A DNA stretch of 64,000 bases from Bolinopsis microptera (Eukaryota > Ctenophora > Tentaculata > Lobata > Bolinopsidae). Position 1 is the first letter of the stretch, and each line of letters begins with the position of its first letter. Below the pieces are notes generated by a model. The model had not been told where the DNA came from. It saw only the letters and a list, made by a program, of their open reading frames with translations, and made no database searches. The stretch covers positions 5,008,084 to 5,072,083 of the forward strand of contig NC_087072.1 of the NCBI RefSeq assembly GCF_026151205.1, written 5' to 3'. Position numbers and translations under genes: made by a program. Positions 1 to 13,529 of the stretch are shown in pieces.

Positions 1-1540
1 TGTGTGTGTCTGTGTGGTGTCTGTGTGTAATTTCCGAACGGTTAACAAAAAAAACGTTAATAGTTAGGGGACTGAGTTTTTGCGTATAGTTGCGACAAAA
101 CTCTGACGGAAGCCAATAAGCAAATTTTATAAAAATCGGCCGGTGGTAAGTGTTTAATTGATGGTTTTGCTACCACCAAAAATATTTCGGGTTTACATAA
201 ATGGCTGAGAAGAACGGCAAGGGATGTTACGGGGCTAGCTCTCTCTCTGCATATGTAGAGTATATATTACATGGCGTATATATTACATTGGTCATATCAA
301 TACTATAAAACTTTATTAGGGGAGGAGTGCTCAAACGGTCTTTTTGGACTGTAGAGAGAGTTAAACTTTCATACGGACAATGTAATGCATGTTCACAAAT
401 ATGATAGGATGTGTGGTGCATGGTGTTAGGTGTTAATTTCTATTGATTTCATTAAGAATTACTATCTTTTAAAGATTACTATTGGATCACGTGAGGGCAC
501 TTCCGAATTGATTGCTCGCCTAATCCGGGTTTTGACATCAGCGGGTAATTATCTACCCTTTTTAATGCGGCAGGGAGAATCGGCCGTTAGGCCGGGTTAC
601 ACTAGTAATATTTATATAATGAACAAATAAATGTGTTATCGTGTACTTGTATGTAAGATCTTCCAATGGTTTTCCAGATCAGAAAATAGAATCATTCTTT
701 AGACTTTTGGCTATGGATTTTTCCGAGAATATATGCTCTACTTTTTTTTCTTGAAAATAAATTTTTAAAGAATTCTGTAATTTAATCAATATACCTCAGA
801 AACACTCGGCCAGTTTCAGGTACAATTTTGGCGCGGACAAAATTGGTTCTACTCATGTGTAAATTTGAAGAAAAATACACCGATGCTGAATGAAAATCAC
901 AGGGCAGATATCGGCACGAGCCAACTAATTACAAGGAGTCTATCTGAGGCTACTCAGGAGTGATTCGCGGTATAATATCGTGCACTTAACTAATTACAAA
1001 ACTTGTTTAGATGTTCACGTGACATTATGTGGTAATCAGAATAACCACACTCACAGTCGTACGTTGCCCAGGTTTAGGAAGTTTGATAAAAGGTGTGATT
1101 TAATGTTGCGGGACTACAGCAACGGAAACACATAACTTTATCGCAGAACGAAATATGACTATCTTCGAAGTATTTTACAATGCTCCACGCCATCCAACAA
1201 TTTCACTGCCATTTCCTGAATAAGATATCTGAGACATTCTTTCAGACTCTGTATTACAGTTCTAAATTAATGTAAGAGATAAGAACTATTTACATGCCCT
1301 AATAGTGTATATTATATTTTTTTTCTGTATGTGTTGTATATCTTTAAATGATTGTAATTAACATTTTATAGCGTTAATGCAGAGTACTGCCTCGGGGTAG
1401 TGCAATCCATCAATAATAAACTTTCGTATTCACTATCATTTATACGATATAATTCATATTCATTTTTGGTTCATTATCATTATATTGACCCATAGCATGA
1501 GGTCTCGAGTTCTACACGGCAAGTATTTAAATACAAGTGA

Positions 1541-2985
1541 TATAAAAGACTGACTAGACTGAAGTACAGAACTACTGATGAACTACAGGACTACTGACTA
1601 AAACATAACCAGACTACTGACTGAACTACAGACTACTGACTGAACTACAGGACTTCTGACGGAAGTACGACTACTGACTGAAGTTACAGACTACTGATGA
1701 AACTACAGACTTCTGACTTGAAGTACAGACTATGGACGGAAGTACAAGACTACTGACTGAAACTACGATACTGACTGACCTACAGACTACTGATGAATAC
1801 AGACTACTGACTGAAGTACAGACTACTGACTGAAGTACAGACTACTGACTGAACATACCGACTACAGAACTGAACTACAGACTCTGACTGAACTACAGAC
1901 TACTGACTGAACACAGGCTACGACTGAAATACTGTACTGACTAAACTACAGACTACTGCTGACAGTACAGATACTGACTGAAACTACAGACTTCTGACTG
2001 AAGTACAGACTACTGACTGAAGTACAGACTACTGACTGAAGTTACAGACTACTGTCTGAAGTACAGACTACTGACTGAAGTACAGATACTGACTGAACTA
2101 CAGACTACTGAACTGAACTACAGAATACTGATGAACTACAGACTACTGACTGAACTACGACTACTGACTGAACTAAATGCTAACTGACTAAATACTCAAG
2201 ACTACTGATCCTGAAGTACAGACTTACTGACTGAACTACAGACTACTGACTGAAGTACAGAATCACTGACTGAAGTACAGGACTACTGACGAAGTACAGA
2301 CTATGACTGAACTACAGACTACTGACTGAAAGTACTGACTTACTGACTTGAAGTACGACTACTGATGAAGTACAGGACTACTGAAGAAGTACAGACTACT
2401 GGGGACTGAACTACAGACTACTGACTAAACTAAGACTACTGACTGAACTACCAGACTACTGACTGAACTACAGACTACTGATGATAGTACAGACTACTGA
2501 CTGAAGTACAGACTACTGACTGAATACAAGACTACTGACTGAACTACAGACTACTGACTGAAGTACAGCTTACAGACTGGAGTACAGACATACTGATGAA
2601 CTCAGACTACTGATGAACTACAGACTACTGACTGAAGTCAGACTACTGACTGAAGTACAGATACTGTATGAAGTACAGGCACTACTGATCGGAACTACAG
2701 ACTACTGACTGAATACAGGACTAAGACTGAAGTACAGACTATGACTGAAAAGTACAACTACTGACTGAACTACAGGAATTACTGACTGGAACTACAGGAC
2801 TACTGACTGAAGTACAGGACTAATGACTGAAGTACAGACTACTGACTGAAATACAGGACTACTGACTGAACTAAGACTTTACTGACTGAACTTACAGACT
2901 TACTGACTGAAACTACGGGACTACGGACTGAACTCACATGCTACTGACTAAACTACAGACTACTGAACAGAAGTACAGACTACTT
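1541..2985. repeat. 20-bp satellite array (ACTGACTGAAGTACAGACTA), copy 1
   Basis: About 70 tandem units of ACTGACTGAA(G/C)TACAGACTA, with many one-base deletions and insertions. No coding. Confidence 0.92.
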
Positions 2986-3031
2986 TGGGGGGACCGTCAT
3001 CAGTGAGACATATACACCCACGTTTAGTAAC

Positions 3032-3125
3032 CTGGACCACCTCCACATCCTCCACCACATCACCCTTCTTTAGTTGTAGCAGGTGTGCTCCATGGTTCAT
3101 GGCAGTTACAATGTACTCAACTGCA
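3032..3125 (-). CDS. Candidate exon 4 of the same gene (copy 1)
   Basis: Between a GACAG acceptor and CAG/GTTACT the frame reads AVEYIVTAMNHGAHLLQL then KKGDVVEDVEVVQ. Its start phase fits the end of the 5872 exon (AG plus T). The frame also stays open past the donor (VTKRGCICLTDDG), so the exon may be longer. Tandem repeats border it on both sides. A noisy second copy lies at about 10172-10268, between exons 2 and 3, so which copy is used, if any, is unclear. Confidence 0.35.
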
Positions 3126-3133
3126 CTGTCTGC

Positions 3134-3250
3134 GAGTTGTAACACTGTTACATTAACACTGTATACATTTGCCACTGATTTACACTGTTTACATTTACAC
3201 TGTTACATTTACAATGATTTACACTGTTTACATTATGTTTACACTTCTAA
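3134..3250. repeat. Short tandem repeat ACACTGTTACATTT
   Basis: About eight imperfect copies of a 14-16 base unit beside the acceptor of the candidate exon at 3125; repeated at 10285-10390 in copy 2. Confidence 0.7.
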
Positions 3251-3639
3251 CCAATATTCTAGTGAGTAGCTACAGTGAGAAATTGTGTTACCTTATCCAC
3301 AGTAACTTAATTTATCTACTAAAATGAACCTTCTAGATCTAAGACAGGGTACAACTCACCTGTTTTCAGGGTTAATGAGGAGGACTCTGGCGGCTAACTT
3401 GCGTTTAGCAGGTACACCTCCAGTACAATCTGACTGTTGTACATGTCTTCGATGTATTAGGTGTACGGAGCCCTGTTAGGGATCATTCGGGTCAAACAGG
3501 GGATTATTTAGTTGTGAATAAAAAGAAAACATCGCGATAAAATAAACATTAGTAAGTTTTTAAGTAACAAGTAATATATTTAATAGCCAGATGAAGAAAA
3601 TAGCTCCATGGACCAAGTAGAAATAAAGCTCCTCTAGCA

Positions 3640-4554
3640 TAGGAACTGACCCGGATATCGGCTCTGAATCGGTTCCAGCGGATATTCGGCTTTAATCTCC
3701 GGTTCGCGGTTCCGGTTTGTCCGGTTTCAAAAATTTGGCCCGGATTTCAAACAGGACATTCTTTTTTAAGTGTTCCTAAATGTTATAATATTTCTGTCAA
3801 AATTCTTACTAAGGGGATCCAGTCCATTGCTCCTCAGTGACCGGTAAATTCAGCCTCCACGGTCGCCTGTTATCTGTCAGCGAATGTTCAAGACCCGTTG
3901 ATGTGAGATTTTTGAGTTTGGGTTAGAGTCAAAACAGCTTCCATTTATGCTTTACTTATGAGCTTTCAAGGCAGAGCCCAGAGGGTCCCTGCTTTATTGT
4001 GGTAAACAACCCGTTTGCTAACTCCCCTTACATGTCAAGATAAAACAAACGGACATCTTGCCATTAAAAAACTTTGGACTTATCCTCGGTTATATTGACC
4101 GCCCACGAACTTATAAGAGCTGCACTGGCTTGCTGGATCTTGGCTTTATATGAAGCAATTGTACATTTGTGTAAGCAAGGCGCAGTGAATTCTTGCCAAT
4201 GTTGTTTTATTTCCAACTCGTTTCTAGCTTGCTCATACAGCAGATCAATCAGTGACCTCTGCCTGCCTCGCACAACATATCAAACAAGTGACGCTGCTCC
4301 AGCGCAGAAGTTTGGTTGAAATGTGAAATGGGGCGTGACACAGTTAGTCGGACTGTAAGGCACTTTCTCATGTGTCCACATGGCTTTAATATTATAATTG
4401 ATAAACCCCCACAATCAAGGATTAATCTCCAGTTTTCCGGCAGCCTTAAATATCTTCTTTCTTATTACCCGGTTCTCGGCCGGAAAATGCGACAACCGGA
4501 AATAATCCGGTCTTTTCTGGTCCGGCAGCCAAAACCTTGGACCGGTCGTTCCTA
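3640..4554. mobile_element. Non-autonomous hAT-like element, copy 1
   Basis: The ends TAGGAACTGACCCGG and CCGGTCGTTCCTA are inverted, and the flanks CTCTAGCA / CTCTAGGC look like an 8-bp target duplication with noise. The interior has repeated CCGGTT-type motifs near each end and no intact transposase; a short minus frame at 4064-4273 is unrecognised. Related sequence starts at about 10806 in copy 2. Confidence 0.65.
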
Positions 4555-4568
4555 CTCTAGGCAAAACG

Positions 4569-5349
4569 CGGGGGATGCAACGTCAAATTAATGTCAATAT
4601 GTCAATTAATGTCAATTAATGTCTAATTTAATGTCAATTAATGTCAAGTTTTGCAAAATTTTGGAATACTGACATTATAATTGACATGATATTTTTCGAC
4701 AGAGATTATGTAGTTCTACCATTATTTTTAGCACTTGGAGAACGTTTTTATCAACAATTATTCCACACTACTATCCACATATGGACAATGTGGAAATGTG
4801 AAAAAATTCAGACATCTAAACAATAATACTAAAGTAAATACGGTTTCCCGAATTTAATTTCTTAAATGGGCTGGCCATCCATGGGCGTGGTTCTCAACAT
4901 CATCAGACTTAAAAACCACATTAAACGAAATGCCCCTTCATGACATTTATTTTTGAATAACGAATTTTAAAACGCTAAACATTACTCCTTCATACTAAAA
5001 AAAAGACCGATTCTAGATATTTTACTGTATTAAGATAACCAATAAAATATGGGGTGGCCGGTGGGGACCGAGATGGAAAGGGTTGGAAGCTGAAATTTTT
5101 TGGAGGTCTTTGACCTAAGGATCAACAAGTAAGAAATATAGAATTTATTTAAGGACATTTGTTTTTTTTGAAACGATCTAACTTACATAGACGTGAATAT
5201 CTTGAATATTTATCGAATAATGTCATTATGTCAATTACTGTCAATTAATGTCAATTAATGTCAATAATGGTCAATAATGTCAATTATGTCAATGTCAGTT
5301 TGGGGTTTTATGGAATACTGACAGTAATTGCCGTTTTGCAATCACCCCA
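4569..5349. mobile_element. Second copy of the ATGCAACGTC / TGTCAATTAA MITE
   Basis: Same family as 33337-34132, with a CGGGGGATGCAACGTC end, subterminal TGTCAATTAA repeats, and flanks GCAAAACG / GCAAAACA (8 bp). It is inserted a few bases after the hAT-like element. Confidence 0.75.
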
Positions 5350-5555
5350 GCAAAACAGTCCCTAAGTGGAAGAGTACCTACAGGATTACCCCCAAGGAAG
5401 GTACATCTCAGTCCGTTAGCAGCCTGTTTCTTAACGGTAGTGATATTAACAAGGGACCTGGCGTCAGAGAAGAGAACTTGGTTATGTTCTCCGAAAGTGC
5501 TTTCTCCTACCGCGTCAGTCCTGTGTTATTAGACTGTGTTACATTAGACAGTTAA
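5350..5555 (+). pseudogene. Open coding-like fragment cut by two transposons
   Basis: Joining the sequence before 3640 to that after 5350 restores a frame that contains KAPLGKTVPKWKSTYR and continues for about 65 codons to a stop at 5555. Codon use looks coding, but I recognise no family and see no splice sites. It may be a former exon or part of an older transposon. Confidence 0.25.
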
Positions 5556-5871
5556 AATATGAGATGATTAAAATTTATCTCCCTGCCTAAAATTAAAAAT
5601 AAAATTTTTTTTTAAAAAAAAATTATAAAATGTTATCGACCCTGACTACACTGCCAGAGGCTACCCCACCCAATTATACGAGTGGCCAGAAGTAACGCCA
5701 TACGCGACCCTTTAATAACTCACGTAATTCTGCTTAGAATTGCACAGAAATTTCAGAGATTATAGATATGAGTCAACTTATTATTGTATTATGCTATCCA
5801 AACTCTGGAGAGAGAAATTAAAAACAATTTAATAATCCCCCGGGGCCTGCACAATTTATAACACACCTCAC

Positions 5872-6036
5872 CTAAAATAAGGTTGCCAACCTGAACCGTA
5901 TCTGACCACCACCGGACAATTATCACACTTCTTCTGGCAGCACTGCCACTCTTGTGAGGAAGGCTGTTACTCCCTTGACTCCCCCGTTCACCATGTACCC
6001 GTACTTCTTCCACACTCTGGATGACTCCTTGTAGCA
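5872..6036 (-). CDS. Candidate exon 3 of the secreted cysteine-rich gene (one frameshift)
   Basis: After an AAAACAG acceptor the frame reads CYKESSRVWKKYGYMVNGG and onward, then shifts by one base into EWQCCQKKCDNCPVVVRYG, ending TTTTAG/GTGAGG. The start phase (0) matches the end of exon 2 at 13959. Length is 165, one base more than needed to match the next exon, as a single-base insertion error would give. The cysteine content suits the upstream exons. Linkage to them is inference. Confidence 0.4.
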
Positions 6037-6039
6037 CTG

Positions 6040-7144
6040 TTTTTTAATGTTAACAACTTCAACTATCAGTACATCCTAAACTGTATTTTTTTTTAAACTA
6101 GTCGCACAATCATTTAAAGTATTTTTAGATGAAAACCTACGGAAATAAGGTTCCGGCAAATAAGCAACATTGAACATTTCATACTAAAATGATATTCTTA
6201 TGAAGAAGGTAAGGTGGTCACTAGTCCTTTAAATCGATGAAATCACCTACCATATTCTTGTTGAATTCTGTTGCTTTGACAGAAAACGCCACTATCTCCT
6301 GGTTTGGTGGTGAGGGTTTGAGTTTGCGGTCTTGTCAACAGTAACTACATCAAACAACGGGGCAGGATAAGAAACTGTCCACTGATACAACGTCACAGAG
6401 GTCTAGTTCCTGACATTAAGTGGAACTTTAAAGGAGCTTAAAGAATGATCTACTATGTTATAGGTGGCTTACATTATAAATTGATGTTCAAAAACGAAGG
6501 CTGTTTAGGAAATTGTTATGAATTAATTTAGTATCGAATCTCTGAGTTTGAGAGTATAGAACAGGTGTGCGTCGAACTCTCACGCCAGTCTGTAAGTACA
6601 TTTCTCTTCTTCAAATCTCACAGAGCGAAACTAACCTCTTCACCTTCTGCTTCCTACGTTCACTTCAGCGTTGGGTTCTCGATAACACTGTTAAATTCCT
6701 CGCTGTGATAGTACCTAGCATATTATGATAATAATTAGATATGGCCTCAACACAAGAATTCCAATATTGATATAAATTACTTCTTTTTTACATTAGTTTC
6801 TTCATTTCATTTTTCATTCGGTTTGCATTTAACATTGCACTATTTGTTATCAAATATTTTATCTTAGCTAGATCTAATTCAAGTTATTTGGTGCACACAT
6901 ACAATTTAACATAGAAATGCATATTTCACATTACCTCTGATAAAGCCAGTCAATCCATTGGGCAGTTCACATACCACATCAAACCTCACCAACTTCAGAA
7001 AACTCAACACCGAGCATCAGCATACAGGGGACAGTTTCTAAAAACAGAATATCCACTTAATATGTTTGTTAGAGAGTGATATTTTGGATTTGTTGCCAAT
7101 GAGACGAGTACAAAGGTCAGGTCATAGCAAGTGTATTATCAACT
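6040..7144. other. Non-coding spacer
   Basis: AT-rich single-copy sequence between the candidate exon and copy 2. I see no long frame, RNA gene or strong repeat. Confidence 0.5.
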
Positions 7145-8689
7145 TATTACACAGAATGTCGTGTGTGTCTGTGGGTGTGGTCTGTGTGTGTGTCTGTGTG
7201 TAAATTTCCAACGGATATACAAAAAAAACGGTAATAGTTACGGGACTGGTTTTGCTCGGTATAGTGCCGGACAATCTGACGAAGCCAATAGCATTTTATA
7301 AAAATCGGCCGGTGGTTACGTGGTTTAATTGATGGTTTTGTACACAAAATATGTTACCTACTAAAAAGGCTGAGAAGAACGCAAGAGTTACGGGGCTAGC
7401 TCCTCTCTGCATATGTAGCTAATATATTACATGGCCGGTATATTACATGGTCATATAATACTATAACTTATTAGGGGAGGGTGTGCTCAAAACGGTCTGT
7501 TTGGACTGTAAGACGAGTTCATACTTTCCTACGACAATGTAATGCATGTTCACAAATATGATAGGCTGGTGTGGTTGCATGGTGTAGGTAATTTCTATTG
7601 ATTATTTCATTAAGAATACATCTTTTAAGATATCTTGGATACGTGAGGCACTCCCGAATAGAATTGCTCGGCCAATCGGGTATTTTGACTCAGCGGGTAA
7701 TTACTCCTACCCTTTTTAACTGCGGCAGTGACATCCGGCCGTAGGCCGGGTACCTAGTAATAATCTATAATTAACAATAAATGTGTTAGTATACCTTGTA
7801 TGTAAGATCTTCAATGGGTTGTTCCCAGATCAGAAATAGAATCATCTTTAGACTTTTTTGGCTATGGATTTTTCGAGAATATAAGCTCTACTTTTTCTTT
7901 CTGAAAAAATACAATTTTTAGAATTCTGTAAGTTAATCAATATCCACACTCAGAAACACGGCCAGTTTCAGGTAATTTTGGCCAGCCGGACAAAATTGGT
8001 TCTACTCATGTGTAATTTGAAGAAAAATACACCGATGCTGAATGAAAATCAACAGCCAGATTCGACGAGCATAAAATTTACAAAGAGTCTATCTGATGGC
8101 ATACTCAGGAGTGATTTCGGTGTTTAATATCGTGTAAACTAATTACAACTGTTTAGATGTTCACGTGACCATATTTGGTAAACAGAATACCCCACCTCCA
8201 CAGTGCTACGTTGCCCAGGTTTAGGAAGTGTGATAAAAGGTTTGTTAAAGTTGCGGGAAGCTCAGCAACGAAACACAAAACTTTTATCGCAGAACGAAAT
8301 ATGACTATCTTCGAGGTATTTTACATCTGCATACACGCCATCTTCAACAATTTCACAGCCATGTTCCTGATACAATATCTGTGACATTCTTTCAGACTCT
8401 GTATTACTGTTCTAAATTAATGTAAGAGATAAGCACTATTTTCATTCCCTATAGTGTTATTATATTTATGTATGTGTGTATATCTTTAATTGATTGTAAT
8501 TAAACAATTTTAAGGCGTTAATGCAGAGTACTTGCCTCGGGGTAGTGCAATCCATCAATAACATAAAAACTTTCGTATTAATATCATTTATACGCATATA
8601 ATCATATTCATTTTTGTTCATTATCATTCATATTGACCATAGCATGAGAGGTCTCGAGGTTCACTACACGGCATTTTTATACAAGTGTA

Positions 8690-10135
8690 TATAAAGACTG
8701 GACTTGACTGAAGTATCAGACTACTGCCTGAACTACAGACTATGACTAAACTAGCAGACTACTGACTGAACATACACGACTACTGACTGAACTACAGACT
8801 ACTGACTGAAGTACAGGCTACTGACTGAAGTACAGATATGACTGAACTACTGACTAATGACTGAAGTACGGACTACGGACTGAAGTACAGACTACTGACT
8901 GAACCTTCAGACTACTGACTGAACTACAGATACTGATGAAGTACAGACTACTGGATGAATGTACGACTACTGACTGAAGTACAGACTACTGAATGAACTA
9001 CAGACTACGGATGAACTACAGTTACTACTGACTGAACTACGGACTACTGACTGAATACAGTATACTGGGACTGAAACTACTTGCTCAGACTAAACTACAG
9101 ACTATGACTGAAGTACAGACTACTGACTGAACTACAGACTGCTGACTGAAGTCGACTACTGACTGAAGTCAAGTACCGACTACTGACTGAAAGTACAGAT
9201 ACCTGACTGAAGTACAGACTACTGACTGAAGTACAGACTACTCGACTGAAACTACAGCTACTGGATGAACTACAGACTACTGACTGAATACAGACTACTG
9301 ACTGAAATACAGGACTACGGATGAACTACTTGCTTACTGACTAAACTACAGACTACTGACTGAAGTACAGACTACTGACTGAATACAGATACTGACTGAA
9401 GTACAGACTACTGACTGAAGTACCAGGACTACAGACCTGAAGTAACAGACTACTGACTGAACTACTGACTACTGACTGAAGTACAGACTATGACTGAGTA
9501 CAGACTACTGACTGAAGTTACAGACTACTGACTGAAGTACAGACTACTGACTGAACTCAGACTACTGACTAAACAACAGACTACTGACTGGAACTACAGA
9601 ACCTTTGATGAACTACAGACTACTAACTGAAGTCAGACTACTGCACTGAAGTACAGAACTACTGAGGAACTACCTAGACTACTGACTGAACTACAGACTA
9701 CTGACTGAAGTACAGATATGACTGGAGTACAGGACTACAGACCTGAACTACAGACTACTGACTGATACTACAGACTACTGACTGTAAAAAGTACCGACTA
9801 CTGATGAGTCACAGACTACTGACTGAAGTACAGACTACTGATGTACTACAGTACTGACTGAACTACAGACAACTGATGAAGTACAGACTACTGACTGAAG
9901 TACAGACTACTGACTGAACTCACAGACTACTGACTGAACTTACTTCAGACTACTGGGACTGATAGTACAGACTTACTGACTCTGATGTACAGACTACTGA
10001 CTGAACTACAGACTACTGACTGAACTACAGGACTACTGACTGAACTACAGACTACTGATGAACTACAGACTACTGGATGAACTACATGCTTACTGAACTA
10101 ATCTACAGACTACTGACTGAAGTACAGACTATGGA
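8690..10135. repeat. 20-bp satellite array, copy 2
   Basis: Same unit and almost the same length as the array at 1541-2985, with a different pattern of small indels. Confidence 0.92.
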
Positions 10136-10171
10136 CCGTCATCAAGTGAGACTATACACCTCCACGTTTAG

Positions 10172-10268
10172 TAACCCTGACCACTCCACACTCTCCACCA
10201 CATCACCCTTCTCTTTAGTTGGTAGCCAGGGTGTCTCCATGGTTACATGCAGTCATGTACTCAACAGC
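10172..10268 (-). pseudogene. Second copy of the AVEYIVTAM exon
   Basis: This matches 3032-3125 with several single-base insertions and deletions that break the frame. It lies at the same place in the duplicated segment, just after the 20-bp repeat array. The frame damage may be sequencing error rather than real decay. Confidence 0.45.
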
Positions 10269-11309
10269 ACTGTCTGAGCGTAGTAACACTGTTACATTTA
10301 ACACTGTTACATTTGCACTGATTTACACTGATACGTTACACTGTTACATTTACAATGATTCTACACTGTTACATTATTCGTTTACAATTCTAACCAAATA
10401 TTCTCAGTGAGTAGCTACAGTAGAGAATTGTTGTACCTAATCACACAGTAAACCTTAATTTATCTACTAAAATGAACCTATAGCATCATTACAAGACAGG
10501 GTACAACTAACTTGTTTTCAGGGTAATGAGGAGGACTCTGCGGCTTAACTTGCGTTGAGCAGGGTACACTCCAGTTACACTCTTACTGTTGTACATGTCC
10601 TTCGATGTATTCGATTTACGGAGCCCTGTTAGGGATATTCAGGGTCAACACGGGGATTATTTAGTTGTGAATAAAAAGGAAACATCGCGATAAAATAACA
10701 CATAGTAAGTTTTTAAGTAAACAAGTCAATATATTTAATAGCCAGGGAAGAAGAAATATCCTCCATGGACCATACGTAGAAATAAAGCTCCTCTCGCATA
10801 GGAAGACCGGATATCGGCTAATCGGTTCCAGCCGGATATTCTATATTTTGGCTTTTAATCGCCGGTTTCCGGTTCCGGTTTCGGTACGGTTTCCAAAAAA
10901 TTTGCCGGTTATTCAACAGGACAGTTCTTTTTTAAAGTGTTCCTTAAATGTATAATATTTCTTGTCAAAATCTTACTCAGGGGCTCATCCAGTCATTGCT
11001 CTCAGTGACCGGTAAATTCCACGCCTCCACGTGATCGCCTGTTATCAGTCAGCACGAATGTTCAAGACCCCCGTTGATGTGAGATTTTTGAGTGGTTAGA
11101 GTCAAAACAGCTACCATTAATGCTATACTTATGAGGCATTTCAAAGCAGAGCCAGGAGGAGGGTCCCTGCTTTATTGTGTAAACAACCCGTTGCTAACCT
11201 CCCCTTACATGTCAGATTAAAACAAAGGCCATCCATGCCATTAAAAAAACTTGCGACATTATCCTCGGTTATATTGACGCCACGAATTATAAGAGTGCAC
11301 TGGCTGCTG

Positions 11310-12675
11310 GAATCTTGGGATCAGTGCGGACAGTGATATCGAGAAGCGACAGCGATATTCCTAAGCAGCGTACAGCGGCTAGAGACTATTCTCATAACAG
11401 GAGGGTTACCATCAACTCCTGGAGCAGCTCTAGACATAATCACCGAAATCATCCCCATCGACCTGGTGATAGAAGAGGAAGCAGCAAAAGGAGCTCTTAG
11501 ACTCAAATCCAACAACCACTGGATATATGAGCCGATGGTTAACAAGAAGGGCAACCTAATCACCCACACAAAACTTAACGAACAGTTACTAAAGGCTATC
11601 AATCTCAATTCTGAAGGACAGGATCAACAGACTACATCACTGAATGTTGATATTGGTTTTACCACAGGAATTCCTCAACTCTCAGAGTAATTGAGGAAAT
11701 CGAGAACGATACCAACACCATACAATGCTACACAGATGGCTCCAAAATGAATGAACATTGAACAAGTTGGAGCAGGAGTGCACATTGTGGATAACCACCT
11801 AGGAACCAACTCAACCGTCTTCCAGACCGGGACCTTTGCCGTTGGCACAACGGCAAAAAAATTACGGGAATCTGGAACCAAAACTAGATAAATCATCATA
11901 AACTGTGATAGCCAGGCAACAATAATGGTAATGAGCAATATCAAAGTCCAATCAAAAAGCACCCGAACAGCAATAAGTGAGCTTTACCAACTTGCAATGG
12001 ACAATCAAGTCCTACTACGATGGATACCAGCTCACAAAGGCTATGATGGTAACGAAAAGACAGACTCTCCTGCCAAAAAAGGCTCTGATAACTTGCACTC
12101 CGCTCAAGTGCTACTAGTACTACCAGTACCACTACCAAAAGCATTATGGGAGGGAGCGCTTCGGAGTAAAAGTCATAGGAAAATGAGGGAAAGATGGAGA
12201 ACGTTTCCCAACACTCACTTCAAACAAGTATGGAGAGATAAGTTCGCCAGATCAATCCCGAAACTTGGAAAAGAGAGCACAAGAACAGCGACACAATTCC
12301 TTACTGGACATTGTGAACTAAACTACCATATTAATAAGTTCAAGCCGACAACGGTCCCCAAAATTTGTCCACACTGTCTCATGGAAGAAGAGACAATGAA
12401 CCACTTTATTAGTTTATTGGTCAGTGCCCGAAATGATCTTACCAACGAGGAGGATACTTTGACTCCTTCTATCTTAGTGTGACAGACATAGTGGACAAGT
12501 TCTTACTACCATGAAGGATCATCGGCTTCAAACAAACAACAAAACGATTCACTTTTTTCTCCACTTATTAATATTTTACCGGGGTAAGCACAAGGCTCCA
12601 ATTCTCTATCTTACAGTGGTTACGATTTATCCAATAGTGATAATTACCACAGCCCCCTACGAAGAAGAAGAAGAT
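11310..12675 (+). pseudogene. 5'-truncated non-LTR retrotransposon (RT end and RNase H)
   Basis: Frames broken by stops and shifts give RLETILITGGLPSTPGAAL and IEEEAAKGALRL (end of the RT module), then an RNase H: CYTDGSK near 11730, CDSQATI near 11905, and WIPAHKGYDGNEKTD near 12030. A C-terminal GHCELNYHINKF and CPHC...ETMNHF zinc motif follow, near 12310-12405. The 3' end is a GAA-rich tail (12660-12675). The layout fits the I/Jockey/R1 group. It interrupts the hAT-related copy 2 segment. Confidence 0.8.
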
Positions 12676-12689
12676 ATCAAGAAGGGAAT

Positions 12690-13078
12690 AAACAAGTGAT
12701 ACTGACGACTCAGTCAGAGAGATTGACATTTGACGATGATACAGCGACTTGGAACCAACTGACCAACTCGGAACTCCTACGCAGTACTTCAGACTGGCCC
12801 GGATCTTTGAACAACGTGGTAATTAGGAACGAGGTTACCAGATATTTGAAGGACAAGCAAGAGCCCCAGAGACGTAATCCCCTTGAGTTCTGGTGGAAAC
12901 ATTACACTCTGTACCCCATCTGAACCAGCTTGTCTGGATCTATCTGTATCCACCTACTTTCTCAGTCGCAAGTGAAAGGGCTTTCAAGGCGGCAAAAAAA
13001 CATTGTAGGGGATAGCAGACTAAACCTCCTGCCGGAAAACTTAGAAATCAACTTGACTATCAAATACAACTGAAGAGT
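12690..13078 (+). pseudogene. hAT transposase C-terminal dimerisation domain, frameshifted
   Basis: The frame from 12696 reads EVTRYLKDKQEPQ, NPLEFWWKHYTLYPI, then after a shift FSVASERAFKAAKKHC and after another LNLLPENLEINLTIKYN and stop. This order (RYL, PLxWW, ASERxF, LxPExxE) is the hAT dimerisation region. The catalytic N-terminal part is missing. Confidence 0.75.
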
Positions 13079-13529
13079 GAACAGTGAAGAGCCATACACT
13101 ACGAAATATATATCAGCTCAAGTTCCCTCCTGATTGGTTATTGGTTATATTACCTTGCCCCGAACAATCTGAACAAAGACGACGAGAGTATGGTTACGGA
13201 GTCTAATGAAGAGGCAGCTAGATTTACTGACGAATAAGATGATGAGGACATTGCGTAGGGTAGCATGCGTTAATTTACTGATTACAAGCACAGCTCACCA
13301 CAACAATCCAGCACTAAAACCTGGTATCGCTACTGATTACCAGCACAAGCACAGCTCACCCAATTCAACAAACTGACACTTAACTCTGACACTGACAGTG
13401 TGTTTACCAATTGTGTATTAATTGCTTAAGGATTTTGCTTAAAATTTCAGTTTTTCAAAAACATCGTTGATTTGAGCAAAAAGTGTTTCGATAATCTAAC
13501 TGAGTAACAGCAAAACAATTTGTAAATTT

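Larger units (their letters stand above)
1..4130 (+). repeat. Duplicated segment, copy 1
   Basis: Homologous to 7150-11310 along its length, in the same order: a terminal repeat family (1-612), an AT-rich spacer without coding signals (613-1540), a 20-bp array, the small exon, a short repeat, and the start of a hAT element. Differences between copies are mostly single-base gains and losses spread evenly, including within homopolymers, unlike the cleaner sequence after 11.3 kb. Confidence 0.85.
7150..11310 (+). repeat. Duplicated segment, copy 2
   Basis: Second copy of 1-4130. It ends where a non-LTR retrotransposon begins. The spacing between copies is about 7.15 kb. Bases 7771-8680 and 10420-10800 are non-coding spacer matching copy 1. 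Confidence 0.85.

Noticed and set aside
11321-11608. Minus-strand frame opposite the non-LTR element
   Set aside because: Shadow of the RT-RNase H coding strand.
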